Positions 1-8,288 of a stretch of DNA of 64,000 nt are shown piece after piece. Location of the stretch: assembly GCF_014250515.1 (NCBI RefSeq), contig NZ_CP060202.1, forward strand, positions 3,221,001 to 3,285,000, written 5' to 3'. The DNA is from Hymenobacter sediminicola. GTDB lineage: Bacteria; Bacteroidota; Bacteroidia; Cytophagales; Hymenobacteraceae. Both the position numbers and the translations under genes were made by a program. The notes under the pieces were generated by a model that saw nothing but the letters and a program-made list of their open reading frames with translations, was not told the origin of the DNA and ran no database searches. How positions within the stretch are numbered: the first letter of the stretch is position 1; every line of letters begins with the position of its first letter.

Positions 1-322
1 CTACGAAGTCGGAGGTTGCACCGTTGTGCGTAATGTAGTTTTCGTCGGTATTGAAGTACTGGAAGTACTCGGTACTATCAATGTTACTGTTGCGCTTCGT
101 TATCTTATTGTAGTTGTTGATAAACGTGTTGCGCATGATGGTGTACAACCATGCCTTCAGGTTGGTACCGGCTTTGAACTTGTCCTTATTGAGTAGTGCC
201 TTGAGCAGGGTTTCCTGTACCAGATCCTTAGCATCGTCGGCGTCGCGGGTCAGGTTCATCGCCACTGGCTTCAGCGAGTAGGAAATCTTCTGTACTTGAT
301 TTGTGAATTCCAAAGAGGTCAT
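1..322 (-). CDS. ECF-type RNA polymerase sigma factor (3' part missing)
   Basis: The N-terminal ~107 residues of a sigma-70 family ECF factor; the gene continues past base 1. The start is the ATG at 322-320, giving MTSLEFTNQV. The sigma region 2 core is visible: DADDAKDLVQETLLKAL, then KAWLYTIMRNTFINNYNK, the usual helix that contacts the -10 element. An ECF sigma directs RNA polymerase to a small regulon. It lies downstream of, and in the same direction as, the CarH-like regulator and crtZ, and sigma factors of this kind often accompany carotenoid gene sets in Cytophagales, so control of pigment or light-stress genes is possible; that role is inference. A perfect TATATTTG -7 motif lies 31 bases upstream of the start. 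Confidence 0.88.
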   Translation of the reverse strand, partial: MTSLEFTNQVQKISYSLKPVAMNLTRDADDAKDLVQETLLKALLNKDKFKAGTNLKAWLYTIMRNTFINNYNKITKRNSNIDSTEYFQYFNTDENYITHNGATSDFV

Positions 323-624
323 GCTGTTTAGCTTTTCGTGGCAAAAAGTTAAACAAATATACGAGGGAATCTGAAAGTCGTCTACCTGCGCTACAACTAT
401 TTTTTCTTGCTAGGCTAAATAGAGCACCAGCACTAGAAACAAGATACGAACCGCCTGATAATCAGGATTTATTAATTCGTACAAGATTCGGCACACCCCC
501 TCTTTACACTGAATATTCTTCCCCTTTTCGGAGGCAAAAAACAGGGTATACGCCCGTTAAACAGGCACTTGTATGTATAGACACACTTTTTCAGAAATAG
601 TGGCACCGCTGGGTTATTTTTTCT
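323..624. other. Intergenic region between CarH-like regulator and ECF sigma gene
   Basis: About 300 bases with no credible gene. It is AT-richer than its surroundings and holds the likely promoter of the sigma gene (TATATTTG on the minus strand at 361-354). I see no strong terminator after the regulator gene. Confidence 0.6.
354..361 (-). promoter_or_regulatory. Putative -7 promoter element TATATTTG for the ECF sigma gene
   Basis: A perfect match to the Bacteroidota -7 consensus TAnnTTTG, 31 bases before the ATG at 322. A clear TTTG -33 element at the expected spacing is not evident. Confidence 0.4.
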
Positions 625-1530
625 TTACGCGGGCTCTGCCACCTGCACGTTCATCTCGTCGGCCAAGGCCAAGAATTCGGTAATCAGACGCAGCCGTACC
701 GTATGAGGCGGTAGTTGCAAGGCTTCGCTTTGGACCAGCGGGCCTGATAAGACGACTAGTGCATCGGGGCACAGCGTCCGCAGCTCCTCCACGAAGCCCT
801 GAAGCCGTTCCCGTTCCGGCACGGCTGTCAGTACCGTACACACTGCATACGGCTGGTAGCTCTTGCACACACTATAGAGGCCCGCAATTGGCAGATTTTG
901 CCCTAGATACAGTACATGGTGCCCCCGGGCCCGCAAGGCGTAGTTCATGAACAGCAATGCTAGCTCATGCATCTCGCCTTCGGGCAGAAACAGCACCCAC
1001 CGCTTGGCCGAAGCAGGTGGCACCGGCGACAGAGCATCGGTGGCGGCCATCATCTTCTGGCGCAGCAGGTGCGTCACGAGATGCTCATGCGCCGGATTAA
1101 CGCTGCCCGCCTGCCACATCACACCTATCCGCTGCAGAAAGGGGTACACCACGTGAATGATGGCGGCCTCAAACCCCAGCCGACGAATTGCGCGGTTCAG
1201 GAGGCAGTTGAGCTGCACTTCATCCATGGCCAGCATGGCTGCCAGCAGCGAATGGACCTGCTGGCAATAGTCATTTACATCATCGTTGCAGGAAATAACG
1301 GCTTGAGCTATTTCCTTCTCGCTAAGCTGTGCGATTTTGGAAATCCGGTAGCCACGCCCGCACAGGGTGGCCACATTCAGCAGGCGGCGCAGGTCATCGT
1401 CGCAATAGGTGCGGATGTTGGTGGCAGTGCGCACCGGCCGCAACAGGCCATAGCGCTGTTCCCATATCCGGATGGTATGTGCCTTGATACCTGAGAGCTT
1501 TTCCAGGTCGCTGATTGCGTAATGTCCCAC
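625..1530 (-). CDS. CarH/LitR-like MerR-family transcriptional regulator with B12-binding domain
   Basis: A 301-residue protein. Residues 3-70 form a MerR winged-helix domain (YAISDLEKLSGIKAHTIRIW, then the RYGLL wing). Residues ~85-165 match the four-helix cobalamin cap: W139, nine residues, then E149-H150, as in the W-x9-EH motif of CarH. Residues ~177-290 form a Rossmann-type B12 fold with E186-x-H188-x-x-A191, the base-off His-ligand motif. CarH proteins bind adenosylcobalamin, repress carotenoid genes in the dark and release DNA in light. The start is the GTG at 1530-1528, preceded by a GGAGGGAGG ribosome site and only two bases after the crtZ stop, so the two genes are translationally coupled. 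A light-sensing role is inferred from the conserved ligands and the crtZ neighbour. Confidence 0.85.
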   Translation of the reverse strand: MGHYAISDLEKLSGIKAHTIRIWEQRYGLLRPVRTATNIRTYCDDDLRRLLNVATLCGRGYRISKIAQLSEKEIAQAVISCNDDVNDYCQQVHSLLAAMLAMDEVQLNCLLNRAIRRLGFEAAIIHVVYPFLQRIGVMWQAGSVNPAHEHLVTHLLRQKMMAATDALSPVPPASAKRWVLFLPEGEMHELALLFMNYALRARGHHVLYLGQNLPIAGLYSVCKSYQPYAVCTVLTAVPERERLQGFVEELRTLCPDALVVLSGPLVQSEALQLPPHTVRLRLITEFLALADEMNVQVAEPA

Positions 1531-1532
1531 GA

Positions 1533-2051
1533 TTATTGGCCTCCCTCCTTTTCTTGCGATGATACCGTCCGGGGCCGCAGAGTCCGGGTCGGGGCAGGCT
1601 GCCGTAGCGCCAGTGTAAAGTATTTCGGCGATACCCACAGCAGCCCGAATTCTTCGGAGCCGTGGCGGGTAGTGGCTTTGTGATGCATCTTATGCGCCAT
1701 GTTCAGGGCCCGCAAATAGGGGTTGCGCGACTTACGCCAGAACCGCAACCGACCATGAATCAAGACATCGTGTACAAAAAAATACAGCGTGCCGTAAACC
1801 GCAATGCCAACGCCTACCCAGAAGCGCCAGTCCTTGGTCGGCGAGCCATACACAATAAGGAGCGCCGACAGGGAGCCGTAGAACAGAAAAAAGAAGTCGT
1901 TGCGCTCGAAGCGGTGCGGGTGCCGCACATGGTGCGACCGGTGCAGAAACCACAGCGGCCCGTGCAGCACAAAGCGGTGCATGAACCATGCAACAAACTC
2001 CATTCCCAGAAATGTAGCCGCCGTGGTGGCAATGGCTGCAGGCGTTGTCAT
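1533..2051 (-). CDS. crtZ: Beta-carotene hydroxylase (CrtZ-type, fatty acid hydroxylase superfamily)
   Basis: A 172-residue membrane di-iron hydroxylase that adds 3-hydroxyl groups to beta-carotene-type carotenoids. The four His clusters of CrtZ are present: HRFVLH near residue 25, HRSHH near 37, HDVLIH near 94 and HKMHH near 120. Hydrophobic stretches at ~5-20, ~54-68 and ~76-92 fit membrane anchoring. The length is typical. It is the first gene of a minus-strand unit with the CarH-like regulator and perhaps the sigma factor. A TACCTTTC -7-like motif lies 48 bases upstream. No other carotenoid gene is visible in the window. Confidence 0.88.
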   Translation of the reverse strand: MTTPAAIATTAATFLGMEFVAWFMHRFVLHGPLWFLHRSHHVRHPHRFERNDFFFLFYGSLSALLIVYGSPTKDWRFWVGVGIAVYGTLYFFVHDVLIHGRLRFWRKSRNPYLRALNMAHKMHHKATTRHGSEEFGLLWVSPKYFTLALRQPAPTRTLRPRTVSSQEKEGGQ

Positions 2052-2099
2052 GCGGAGCTAACCACGAAAGAAGCGTAGAAGTTTGGAAGTACAGGCGTT

Positions 2100-2107
2100 G
2101 AAAGGTA
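2100..2107 (-). promoter_or_regulatory. Putative -7 element TACCTTTC for crtZ
   Basis: Seven of eight bases fit the TACCTTTG form repeated elsewhere in this window. It lies 48 bases upstream of the crtZ ATG. A 10-bp inverted repeat sits 24 bases further upstream. Confidence 0.35.
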
Positions 2108-2131
2108 CAAATTCCACTTGGCCAAACTCAA

Positions 2132-2174
2132 CAGCGCGCCACCACACAGTATCGGATTGTATGATGGCGCGCTG
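2132..2174. repeat. 10-bp perfect inverted repeat between crotonase and crtZ
   Basis: CAGCGCGCCA at 2132-2141 and TGGCGCGCTG at 2165-2174, with a 23-nt loop. It may be a weak terminator of the crotonase gene or an operator for crtZ. There is no T-run after it, so the terminator role is uncertain. Confidence 0.45.
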
Positions 2175-2194
2175 CCTTGCTGTGAGAAGGCTAG

Positions 2195-3007
2195 TCAGTT
2201 TTCCCAGGTAATTTTCTCTTTCGCCAGAAAAGCGGCAATACCGCGGCGGCAGTCGAGAGAGCCGCGGGCTTCGGCGTTGATGTGGGCGGCATAGCGCAGG
2301 CTGTCCTCCAGAGGCATTTCTGGGATGCGGGCCAGCATTTCTTTGGTAGCCTCCATGCTTTGAGCCGAATTTTCGATGCAGAGGCGACGGGCAAAACCGT
2401 GCACGTGTCTCACCAGTTCTGCAGCAGCTACGACCCCGTTTACAAGACCCAGTTCTAAGGCCCGCTGCGCGGTAAGCACATCGCCGGTAAGCAGTAATTC
2501 TTTGGTGCGGGCCTCTCCTACTTTGCGCAGCAAAAACACACTGACGATGGCCGGCAGGAAACCAATCTTCACCTCGGTGTAGCCGAATCTGGCTTCGGGC
2601 ACCGTGAAGGCAAAGTCGCAAACAGTGGCCAGCCCACAGCCGCCCGCCAGCGCATGGCCCTGCACCTGTGCAATAACCACTTTTTTGAGCGTGTATATCT
2701 GGTGAAACAACTGCATCAGGTGCGTAGAATCGGCCAGATTATCGGTGTAGCCAAAGCTTTGCAGCTCCTGAATGTAGGCCAAGTCGGCACCGGCGCAGAA
2801 GGCGGTTCCTTCGGCGCGCAGCACAATGACCTTGCAGGCGGTATCCTCCTCAGCAAACTCAAATGCCATTTTCAGCTCCGACACCATGTCGGCACTGAGG
2901 GCATTGCGTTTTTCAGGACGATTGAGGGTGATATAGCCAATGGCATCGGCAGCCTCATAGCGGATGAAGCGCAGGGCTTCCAACTCTTGCGTGGGCATGT
3001 TGTCCAT
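2195..3007 (-). CDS. Enoyl-CoA hydratase/isomerase family protein (crotonase)
   Basis: About 270 residues with the crotonase fold. IGYITLNRPEKRNALS begins the domain; the oxyanion-hole motifs are GTAFCAGADLAYIQ and HALAGGCGLATVCDF, and FGYTEVKIGFLPAIVSVFLLRKVG follows. These proteins hydrate or isomerise acyl-CoA thioesters in fatty acid or branched-chain amino acid breakdown. The two-Gly oxyanion segment is intact, and Glu at the FGYTEVKIGF position fits a hydratase catalytic Glu. The start is either the ATG at 3007 or the ATG at 2998; a further upstream ATG at 3037 would add a non-homologous tail. The exact substrate cannot be read from sequence; methylglutaconyl-CoA hydratase-type is one option. 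Confidence 0.85.
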   Translation of the reverse strand: MDNMPTQELEALRFIRYEAADAIGYITLNRPEKRNALSADMVSELKMAFEFAEEDTACKVIVLRAEGTAFCAGADLAYIQELQSFGYTDNLADSTHLMQLFHQIYTLKKVVIAQVQGHALAGGCGLATVCDFAFTVPEARFGYTEVKIGFLPAIVSVFLLRKVGEARTKELLLTGDVLTAQRALELGLVNGVVAAAELVRHVHGFARRLCIENSAQSMEATKEMLARIPEMPLEDSLRYAAHINAEARGSLDCRRGIAAFLAKEKITWEN

Positions 3008-3184
3008 AGAATACAGAATTGCAACGGTGAGCAGCAACGCGGGACTGGTTCTGCGCAGCAGAACGGCCGGGCGGCACTAAATCAGCAGAATCAGGTCGGC
3101 ACTATCCAAACCTAACAAAAATGCAGTGCTAAGTAAACTATATAGCGCGGCAAGCCTGCCTGGAGTTTCGGCTAGGCCCGAGTT

Positions 3185-5434
3185 TTACTTCCCCAGTGGT
3201 TGTATTGGCCGCACAAAAGCGCCTTGCAACGTTACATCATGCGTCTGCCAGCCTGCCTGCTGTAGCTTTTCCTGCATGGAGGCCACGTACCAGGATTTGC
3301 ACGAAGAATCGAAAACGATGGCCGGGGCTTTACCGAATGTAGCATCCAGATCTTCGGGCCATACGCGGGCATTGCGGCGCAGCACCACCACATCCACCGG
3401 CACTGCCTTCCGCGCTCCGGTCAGCCGGCCGGCTACAAAAGCCACTCGCACGCCCCGCCACACGGCCAGTACCAAGTTGGTGCGGGCAGCCGTATCGGCC
3501 GTAGCCGGCACCGGCCCACCGCGCCAGCCCGCATAATAAGCTACCCGGCGGGCATCCCGCTGAATGATGCCGGGCACGATGCGGTAGGTACGCTCCGTTT
3601 CGTTGAGTGGCAGCGAGTCGGCGCTGACAATGTGGGCGGCCGCCCCCTGCCAGAACCCTACCACTGAACGGCGCGGGATGCTGTAAATCACAAGCCGCTC
3701 ATCGGGGGCCAGCTTGTGTGCGGCCCACACGCGGCTGCCGGCAAACACACCCAGCAGCGCACACGCCAGCCCCAGCCACGCCAGATTCTTGAGCCGGAAA
3801 AACGTCAGCAGCGCCAGAATGACGCCACATATCAGCCAGGCTTGTGGCGCCGTAACGTGAATGCCCGAAATTAGAGCACCGGGCATGGCACGGCCAATCC
3901 AGAAAATGTATTCGTTAAACAGCCAAATCATCCATTCAAATACCCTAGCAACAAGCTGGGGCAGAATGTCCAGCACTTGAGCGACACTCGCCGAAGCCAG
4001 CCCTACAAGTGCAACAAATCCTTTCAATACCAGCAGGCCCAGCCCCACGTACACGGCTCCGCTGGAAATCGGTACTGCCACCAGGTTCGAGAAAAGGAAG
4101 CTAAGCGGAAACTGGTGGAAATAGAACAAGCCCAGCGGAAACGTGGCAACTTGCGCCGCCAACGACAGCGCCGTGGCCTGCCAGACGCCGTCAAGAAACT
4201 TGCCACTCCATTTCCAGAATTTCTGCACCGCTTTGGTTTGCCACGGCCGCTGCTTTTGCAGAAAATAGTCCTTCACATCGAACCATGCCACAATGCGCGG
4301 CTGCAGGTACACGATGCTGATAACGGCCAGGAAAGACAATTGAAACCCAACGTCGCAGAGCAGATACGGGTCGTAGCAGAGCAGGCAGAAAGCCGCCACG
4401 GCCAGCGTATTGAACATGTTGGTTTGCCGTTGCGTGGCTCGCGCCACAATGATGAACGTGAACATCACGGCCGCCCGTAGCACCGAAGCCGACAGGCCTG
4501 TCAGGAAGGCGTAGCTCCAGATAACGGCCAGCCCTAGTGCGGCCGTCACGAACCGAAACAGTGGCCCGCGCCGCCCTGGCAGCAGCCCCAGCAGCCACGT
4601 CACGGCCCCGAACAACAGCCCCACCTGCAACCCTGACACGGCCATAATGTGCGTGGTACCCGTGTTGGCGTAGGCCTGCTTGGTCTGCTGGTCGATGTCG
4701 TCTTTGATGCCCAGCACCAGCGCCGAGGCCAACGCATACTCCCGTTTGGCCTGCACATACTGCCGGAATACGCCATCCAGCACGCGGGCCGCGCGCATGG
4801 CGGCCGCCTTCAGGTAGCTGGGCGGCTCAGTAGCAACGGTTTGGTACTGGTCGGGGTGAATAAACTGCTGGTGATACACCTGATGGTATTCCAGGTAGCG
4901 GCGGTAGTCAAACTCCCCAGGGTTGAGCGGTGCTTTGCTGGGTGCCGGCGTGCCCCGCACCAGCCACACGTCGCCGTATTGTGGAGCTACCACGCCGGAG
5001 TCGCGCGGGATGGATATCCGGATGCCGCCCACGGCCGGGCGCCACTCCCCGCCCACCCGCACCGCCGAAACGCGCACGGTGGTAGCATAGGTAGCAGGCC
5101 GAACCACTGTATAGTCGTCCACCACGGCTCGGTAGTACTCGATGCGGCTGCCAAACCGGTAGAGGTGCGCCGCGTCCCGCGACTCAGTGGCCTGCTGCGT
5201 AAGGGCCGCGCCTGTCATGTACACGGCCAGCACTGCTATTAGGCCGGCGTCATCGGCCGAAGCTGGGTTGGGGCTGCGCCGCACGGCTGCCTGAACGGCA
5301 AAAAAAAGAATGACAAGTCCGGCCAGCGGCCACCGCAAATCCGGCAGCACTTCGCCGAAATAGAGAAAGGTCAAGATGCCGGCAACCAGCGCCAGCGTAA
5401 GGCGCACAAAGGCGTAGGAAGCCCAGTGAATCAT
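3185..5434 (-). CDS. ComEC/Rec2-family competence membrane protein
   Basis: A 749-residue integral membrane protein. It has an N-terminal DUF4131 region (two membrane segments, then a soluble beta-rich part to ~215), and a Competence domain with the hallmark GTTHIMAVSGLQVGLL and LTGLSASVLRAAVMF, followed by many membrane helices to ~575. ComEC moves single-stranded DNA across the inner membrane during natural transformation. The C-terminal ~150 residues look like a degraded metallo-beta-lactamase domain: the order of strands is recognisable (DVVVLRRNARVWPEDLDATF) but the HxHxDH metal motif is absent. The start at 5434 opens directly on the hydrophobic N-terminus; upstream in-frame sequence runs through the preceding gene's terminator. 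Confidence 0.88.
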   Translation of the reverse strand: MIHWASYAFVRLTLALVAGILTFLYFGEVLPDLRWPLAGLVILFFAVQAAVRRSPNPASADDAGLIAVLAVYMTGAALTQQATESRDAAHLYRFGSRIEYYRAVVDDYTVVRPATYATTVRVSAVRVGGEWRPAVGGIRISIPRDSGVVAPQYGDVWLVRGTPAPSKAPLNPGEFDYRRYLEYHQVYHQQFIHPDQYQTVATEPPSYLKAAAMRAARVLDGVFRQYVQAKREYALASALVLGIKDDIDQQTKQAYANTGTTHIMAVSGLQVGLLFGAVTWLLGLLPGRRGPLFRFVTAALGLAVIWSYAFLTGLSASVLRAAVMFTFIIVARATQRQTNMFNTLAVAAFCLLCYDPYLLCDVGFQLSFLAVISIVYLQPRIVAWFDVKDYFLQKQRPWQTKAVQKFWKWSGKFLDGVWQATALSLAAQVATFPLGLFYFHQFPLSFLFSNLVAVPISSGAVYVGLGLLVLKGFVALVGLASASVAQVLDILPQLVARVFEWMIWLFNEYIFWIGRAMPGALISGIHVTAPQAWLICGVILALLTFFRLKNLAWLGLACALLGVFAGSRVWAAHKLAPDERLVIYSIPRRSVVGFWQGAAAHIVSADSLPLNETERTYRIVPGIIQRDARRVAYYAGWRGGPVPATADTAARTNLVLAVWRGVRVAFVAGRLTGARKAVPVDVVVLRRNARVWPEDLDATFGKAPAIVFDSSCKSWYVASMQEKLQQAGWQTHDVTLQGAFVRPIQPLGK

Positions 5435-5493
5435 AAGTACACGAGTGATATAGTATTGCTTCTCAATATATACACTGGCACGCAAGACCCACG

Positions 5494-5530
5494 AAAAAGC
5501 CCCTTCGATTTCTCCATCGAAAGGGCTTTT
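5494..5530 (-). terminator. Intrinsic terminator of the GNAT gene
   Basis: A 15-bp stem with one mismatch (AAAAGCCC... and ...GGGCTTTT) and a 6-nt loop, ending in a T-run on the minus strand, 20 bases after the GNAT stop. Confidence 0.75.
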
Positions 5531-5549
5531 CTGCGCTTCAAACATTGTA

Positions 5550-5984
5550 TCAGGAGGGCTGCCACACCATTTTGTAGTGCTGCAGGCCGCCTTCCTCAAA
5601 CATCTGCCCTACTTTCTCAAATCCGTGTCGTTCGTAGAAGCGTACGGCCGGTAGCTGGGCATTTAGGTATACGGTAGCGTGCGGGTGTGCTGCCGCTACG
5701 TCCTGCAGCACCTGACGGAGCAGCGCGGCGCCGGTTTGCTGGTTGCGGTAGTCGGCCAGCACGGCAAAGCGTTCCAGCTTCACGCCGCTTTCCGTGACGC
5801 GCCAGCGCGCCGCGCCGCAAGGCGTATCGTCATCGGCCAGGGCCAGATAATGTGTGGCATCGGTGTGGTCGTGGGCGTCCTGCTCCAGCTCGGCGGGCAC
5901 GCTCTGGCCCAGCACAAACACTGTGCGCCTGATAGCAAGTGCTGCTTTCAGGTCAGATTCGCTGGTTATTCGATGGACTTTCAT
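5550..5984 (-). CDS. GNAT-family N-acetyltransferase
   Basis: A 144-residue single-domain acetyltransferase. It has the acetyl-CoA binding pattern of GNAT enzymes: LERFAVLADYRNQQTGAALL (motif A, with the Q/R-x-x-G-x-A loop slightly altered to NQQTGAAL), then VYLNAQLPAVRFYERHGFEK, the conserved motif B. It resembles the small ElaA/YjcF-like group. The substrate is not known. It sits alone, with its own terminator downstream and the phoH terminator just upstream. Confidence 0.85.
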   Translation of the reverse strand: MKVHRITSESDLKAALAIRRTVFVLGQSVPAELEQDAHDHTDATHYLALADDDTPCGAARWRVTESGVKLERFAVLADYRNQQTGAALLRQVLQDVAAAHPHATVYLNAQLPAVRFYERHGFEKVGQMFEEGGLQHYKMVWQPS

Positions 5985-6055
5985 AGCGTGTAGTGTTTTC
6001 TGATCAGTTTAAAGCGGCCTCTATGGAATAGCCCTGTGCGGTAGCAAAAGGCTCT

Positions 6056-6100
6056 AAAAACACCAGAGCCGCCACCCGACGGGCAACGGCTCTGGTGTTT
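6056..6100 (-). terminator. Intrinsic terminator of phoH
   Basis: AACACCAGAGCC and GGCTCTGGTGTT pair perfectly around a 17-nt loop, with T-rich flank on the minus strand. It lies about 50 bases after the phoH stop. Confidence 0.75.
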
Positions 6101-6147
6101 CGGCAGCAGCTTCTGTAAGGCCTGAAGGCAGCCGCTTAAGCAATAGG

Positions 6148-7266
6148 CTAGATTTGCTCGTGGTTGACGGGCAGTTCTCTAGTACCGTCGTCTTCGCGGC
6201 GGGCATCGGGGTGCTTGCCGGGGTCGGAGCCTGCATTGCCGGGATTGTTAGGCCGGCGGTAGGGCTGGTACTCGCGGATAGGGCGGTTAGCTTGGTTGGC
6301 CTGCTCATGCTGCATTTCCACGTCAAACTTGTCGTAGGCCTGCACAATCTGCTTCACCAGACGGTGACGCACCACGTCTTCAGCCGTCATTTCCACGAAC
6401 CCGATGCCCGGCACGTCGCGCAGAATATCCAGCGCCTGAATCAGGCCGGACTTCTGCTTGGTGGGCAGGTCAATCTGGCTCCGGTCACCGTTCACCATCA
6501 CCTTCGCCGAAGGGCCCATCCGGGTCAGAAACATCTTCAGCTGCGAAGGAGTAGTGTTCTGGGCTTCATCCAGAAGTACAAACGCATTGTTGAGCGTGCG
6601 GCCGCGCATGTAGGCCAGCGGTGCTATTTCGATGGTTTTGTTTTCGAGATAGAACTTGAACTTCTCAGGTGGGAGCATGTCTTCCAGCGCGTCATAAATC
6701 GGGCGCAAGTAGGGGTCTACCTTCTCTTTCATGTCGCCGGGCAGAAAGCCGAGGCTTTCACCAGCTTCTACCACGGGGCGCGAAATGATGATTTTCTTGA
6801 CTTCCTTGTTTTTCAGCGCCCGTACCGCCAGCGCCACCGAAATGTAGGTTTTGCCGGTACCGGCCGGCCCTAGTGCAAACACAAGGTCATTTTTCAGTAC
6901 CGTGTCCACCAGACGCTGCTGGTTGGCCGTTTTGGCCTTAATAACGCCGCCTTTGGACCCAAACAGAATCACGTCGGGCGAGGCCGCCAACATGCGGTCC
7001 TGCTGGTCCTCATCGGCTGAGGATAAGTACTGAGCAACAGTTTTGTCGGTAATCTGCCCGTACTGGTGGTAGTGCTCCAGCAGCGCCGACAGGATATCGT
7101 TGATGCGGCTGATAACAGGCGTCTGGCCCTGAATTTTAATCTCGTTGCCGCGTGAAATAATTTTACTACCCGGAAAAGCCGCCGCCAGTTGGCGGATATT
7201 CTGGTTGTCGGGCCCCAGGAAATCTATCAGGGACACGTTTTCGAGCGTGATGACTTTCTCGACCAA
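6148..7266 (-). CDS. PhoH family protein (PhoH/YbeZ-like ATPase)
   Basis: A 372-residue cytoplasmic P-loop ATPase. The N-terminal ~60 residues resemble the KH-like segment of YbeZ/PhoH proteins (GPDNQNIRQLAAAFPGSKII). The Walker A motif GPAGTGKT is at 133-140 and Walker B FVLLDEAQ at 229-236, followed by NGDRSQIDLP and the RHRLVKQIVQAY helix. PhoH-like proteins are linked to RNA metabolism and ribosome maturation with YbeY; the exact role is unsettled. The last ~50 residues are a charged, Asn/Pro-rich tail (PYRRPNNPGNAGSDPGKHPD) of probable disorder. It is transcribed divergently from the SAM hydrolase-like gene. Confidence 0.92.
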   Translation of the reverse strand: MVEKVITLENVSLIDFLGPDNQNIRQLAAAFPGSKIISRGNEIKIQGQTPVISRINDILSALLEHYHQYGQITDKTVAQYLSSADEDQQDRMLAASPDVILFGSKGGVIKAKTANQQRLVDTVLKNDLVFALGPAGTGKTYISVALAVRALKNKEVKKIIISRPVVEAGESLGFLPGDMKEKVDPYLRPIYDALEDMLPPEKFKFYLENKTIEIAPLAYMRGRTLNNAFVLLDEAQNTTPSQLKMFLTRMGPSAKVMVNGDRSQIDLPTKQKSGLIQALDILRDVPGIGFVEMTAEDVVRHRLVKQIVQAYDKFDVEMQHEQANQANRPIREYQPYRRPNNPGNAGSDPGKHPDARREDDGTRELPVNHEQI

Positions 7267-7340
7267 ATCGTGGGGGTTTTGTAGCTAGGGAGTTAGGAAA
7301 AAGGCACCTCATTTACAGGCAGTGGTTCGGCTAAATAGCC

Positions 7341-7348
7341 TACTTTTG
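7341..7348 (+). promoter_or_regulatory. Putative -7 element TACTTTTG
   Basis: A perfect TAnnTTTG match 51 bases upstream of the ATG at 7400. No clear -33 TTTG. Confidence 0.35.
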
Positions 7349-7399
7349 CCGCCCTTGGGGCACCCAAACAATAGTACGAAGAACTCAGGATTTCCGGCA

Positions 7400-8170
7400 A
7401 TGGGGTTGATTACGTTTCTGTCAGACTTCGGCTACCGCGACCATTATGTGGCAGCGGTGAAGGCGCGGATTCTACAGCTGGCACCTACCGTGCCGGTTAT
7501 AGATATCACCCATGCCGTCGAACCCTTTAACATCGCCCACGCCCTACACGTTCTCCAAGCCGTATTTCGCGACTTCCCGGAAGGCACAGTGCACCTGATT
7601 GGTGTAAACGATTTGGGCGGTCCGCGCGCGGCCTGGCATGCAGCCAGCTTTCAGGGGCACTACTTTGTGGCGGCCGACAATGGCCTCCTGGCTCTACTCT
7701 GCGATGGGCAGCCGGAAGAGTTGGTAGCCCTCGGCACGGCCACCCCTGCTACATCCTCTCCTACTCGTGACCTGCTGGCCCCGGCGGCCGTGCACTTGGC
7801 CCAGGGCGGCCTGCTTCCAGACCTTGGGCCCACTACTACGGAGCTATACTCGTTGCTCAACCGCCAGGTGCGCTTACAGGACAACCGTATCACTGGCCAT
7901 ATCATTCACGTCGACCACTACGGCAACCTCATCACCAACATCACCCGCCCGGCGCTGGAGGTTATCGGGCGCAACAGGCCTTACACTATCCATTTTGCCC
8001 GCGAAACAGTGCGCAGCGTTATGGCCCATTTTCAGGCTGCTGATCCGGGTGAAATAGTGTGCATATTCAATAGTCAGGACCAGTTGTGCATCGGTATCAA
8101 CCAAGGTAATGCGGCAGAACTGCTCGGTCTACACTTCGATTCTCAGGTCGATATCCGATTCCCTGCATAG
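7400..8170 (+). CDS. SAM hydrolase-like protein (DUF62, SAM hydroxide adenosyltransferase family)
   Basis: A 256-residue protein. It opens with ITFLSDFGYRDHYVAAVK, the family's N-terminal signature, then VIDITHAVEPFNIAHALHVL, FVAADNGLLALL and the C-terminal VDHYGNLITNITRPAL. Family members hydrolyse S-adenosylmethionine to adenosine and methionine using a D-R-H triad. Here the usual DPGVG-x-x-R segment reads GVNDLGGPRAAW, and the usual FHGRD reads SSPTRD, so the His is missing and the Asp/Arg spacing differs. This seems common in Bacteroidota members (from memory), so the activity should be taken as unproven. The ATG at 7400 was chosen because it opens exactly on the conserved domain. Confidence 0.82.
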   Translation: MGLITFLSDFGYRDHYVAAVKARILQLAPTVPVIDITHAVEPFNIAHALHVLQAVFRDFPEGTVHLIGVNDLGGPRAAWHAASFQGHYFVAADNGLLALLCDGQPEELVALGTATPATSSPTRDLLAPAAVHLAQGGLLPDLGPTTTELYSLLNRQVRLQDNRITGHIIHVDHYGNLITNITRPALEVIGRNRPYTIHFARETVRSVMAHFQAADPGEIVCIFNSQDQLCIGINQGNAAELLGLHFDSQVDIRFPA

Positions 8171-8288
8171 CTACAAACCCACTTACACTGCCCTGAATGA
8201 GGCTTTTTATATTCTGTTTATTTATTATGTTAAGTAATTTATTCTGTATTGATAGATCCATTTACTACCTCTTCTCTTCTTCGCTGAC

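Noticed and set aside
2058..2621. A 187-codon minus-strand frame overlapping the crotonase
   Set aside because: Arg-rich and in another frame of a well-supported crotonase. No homology recognised.
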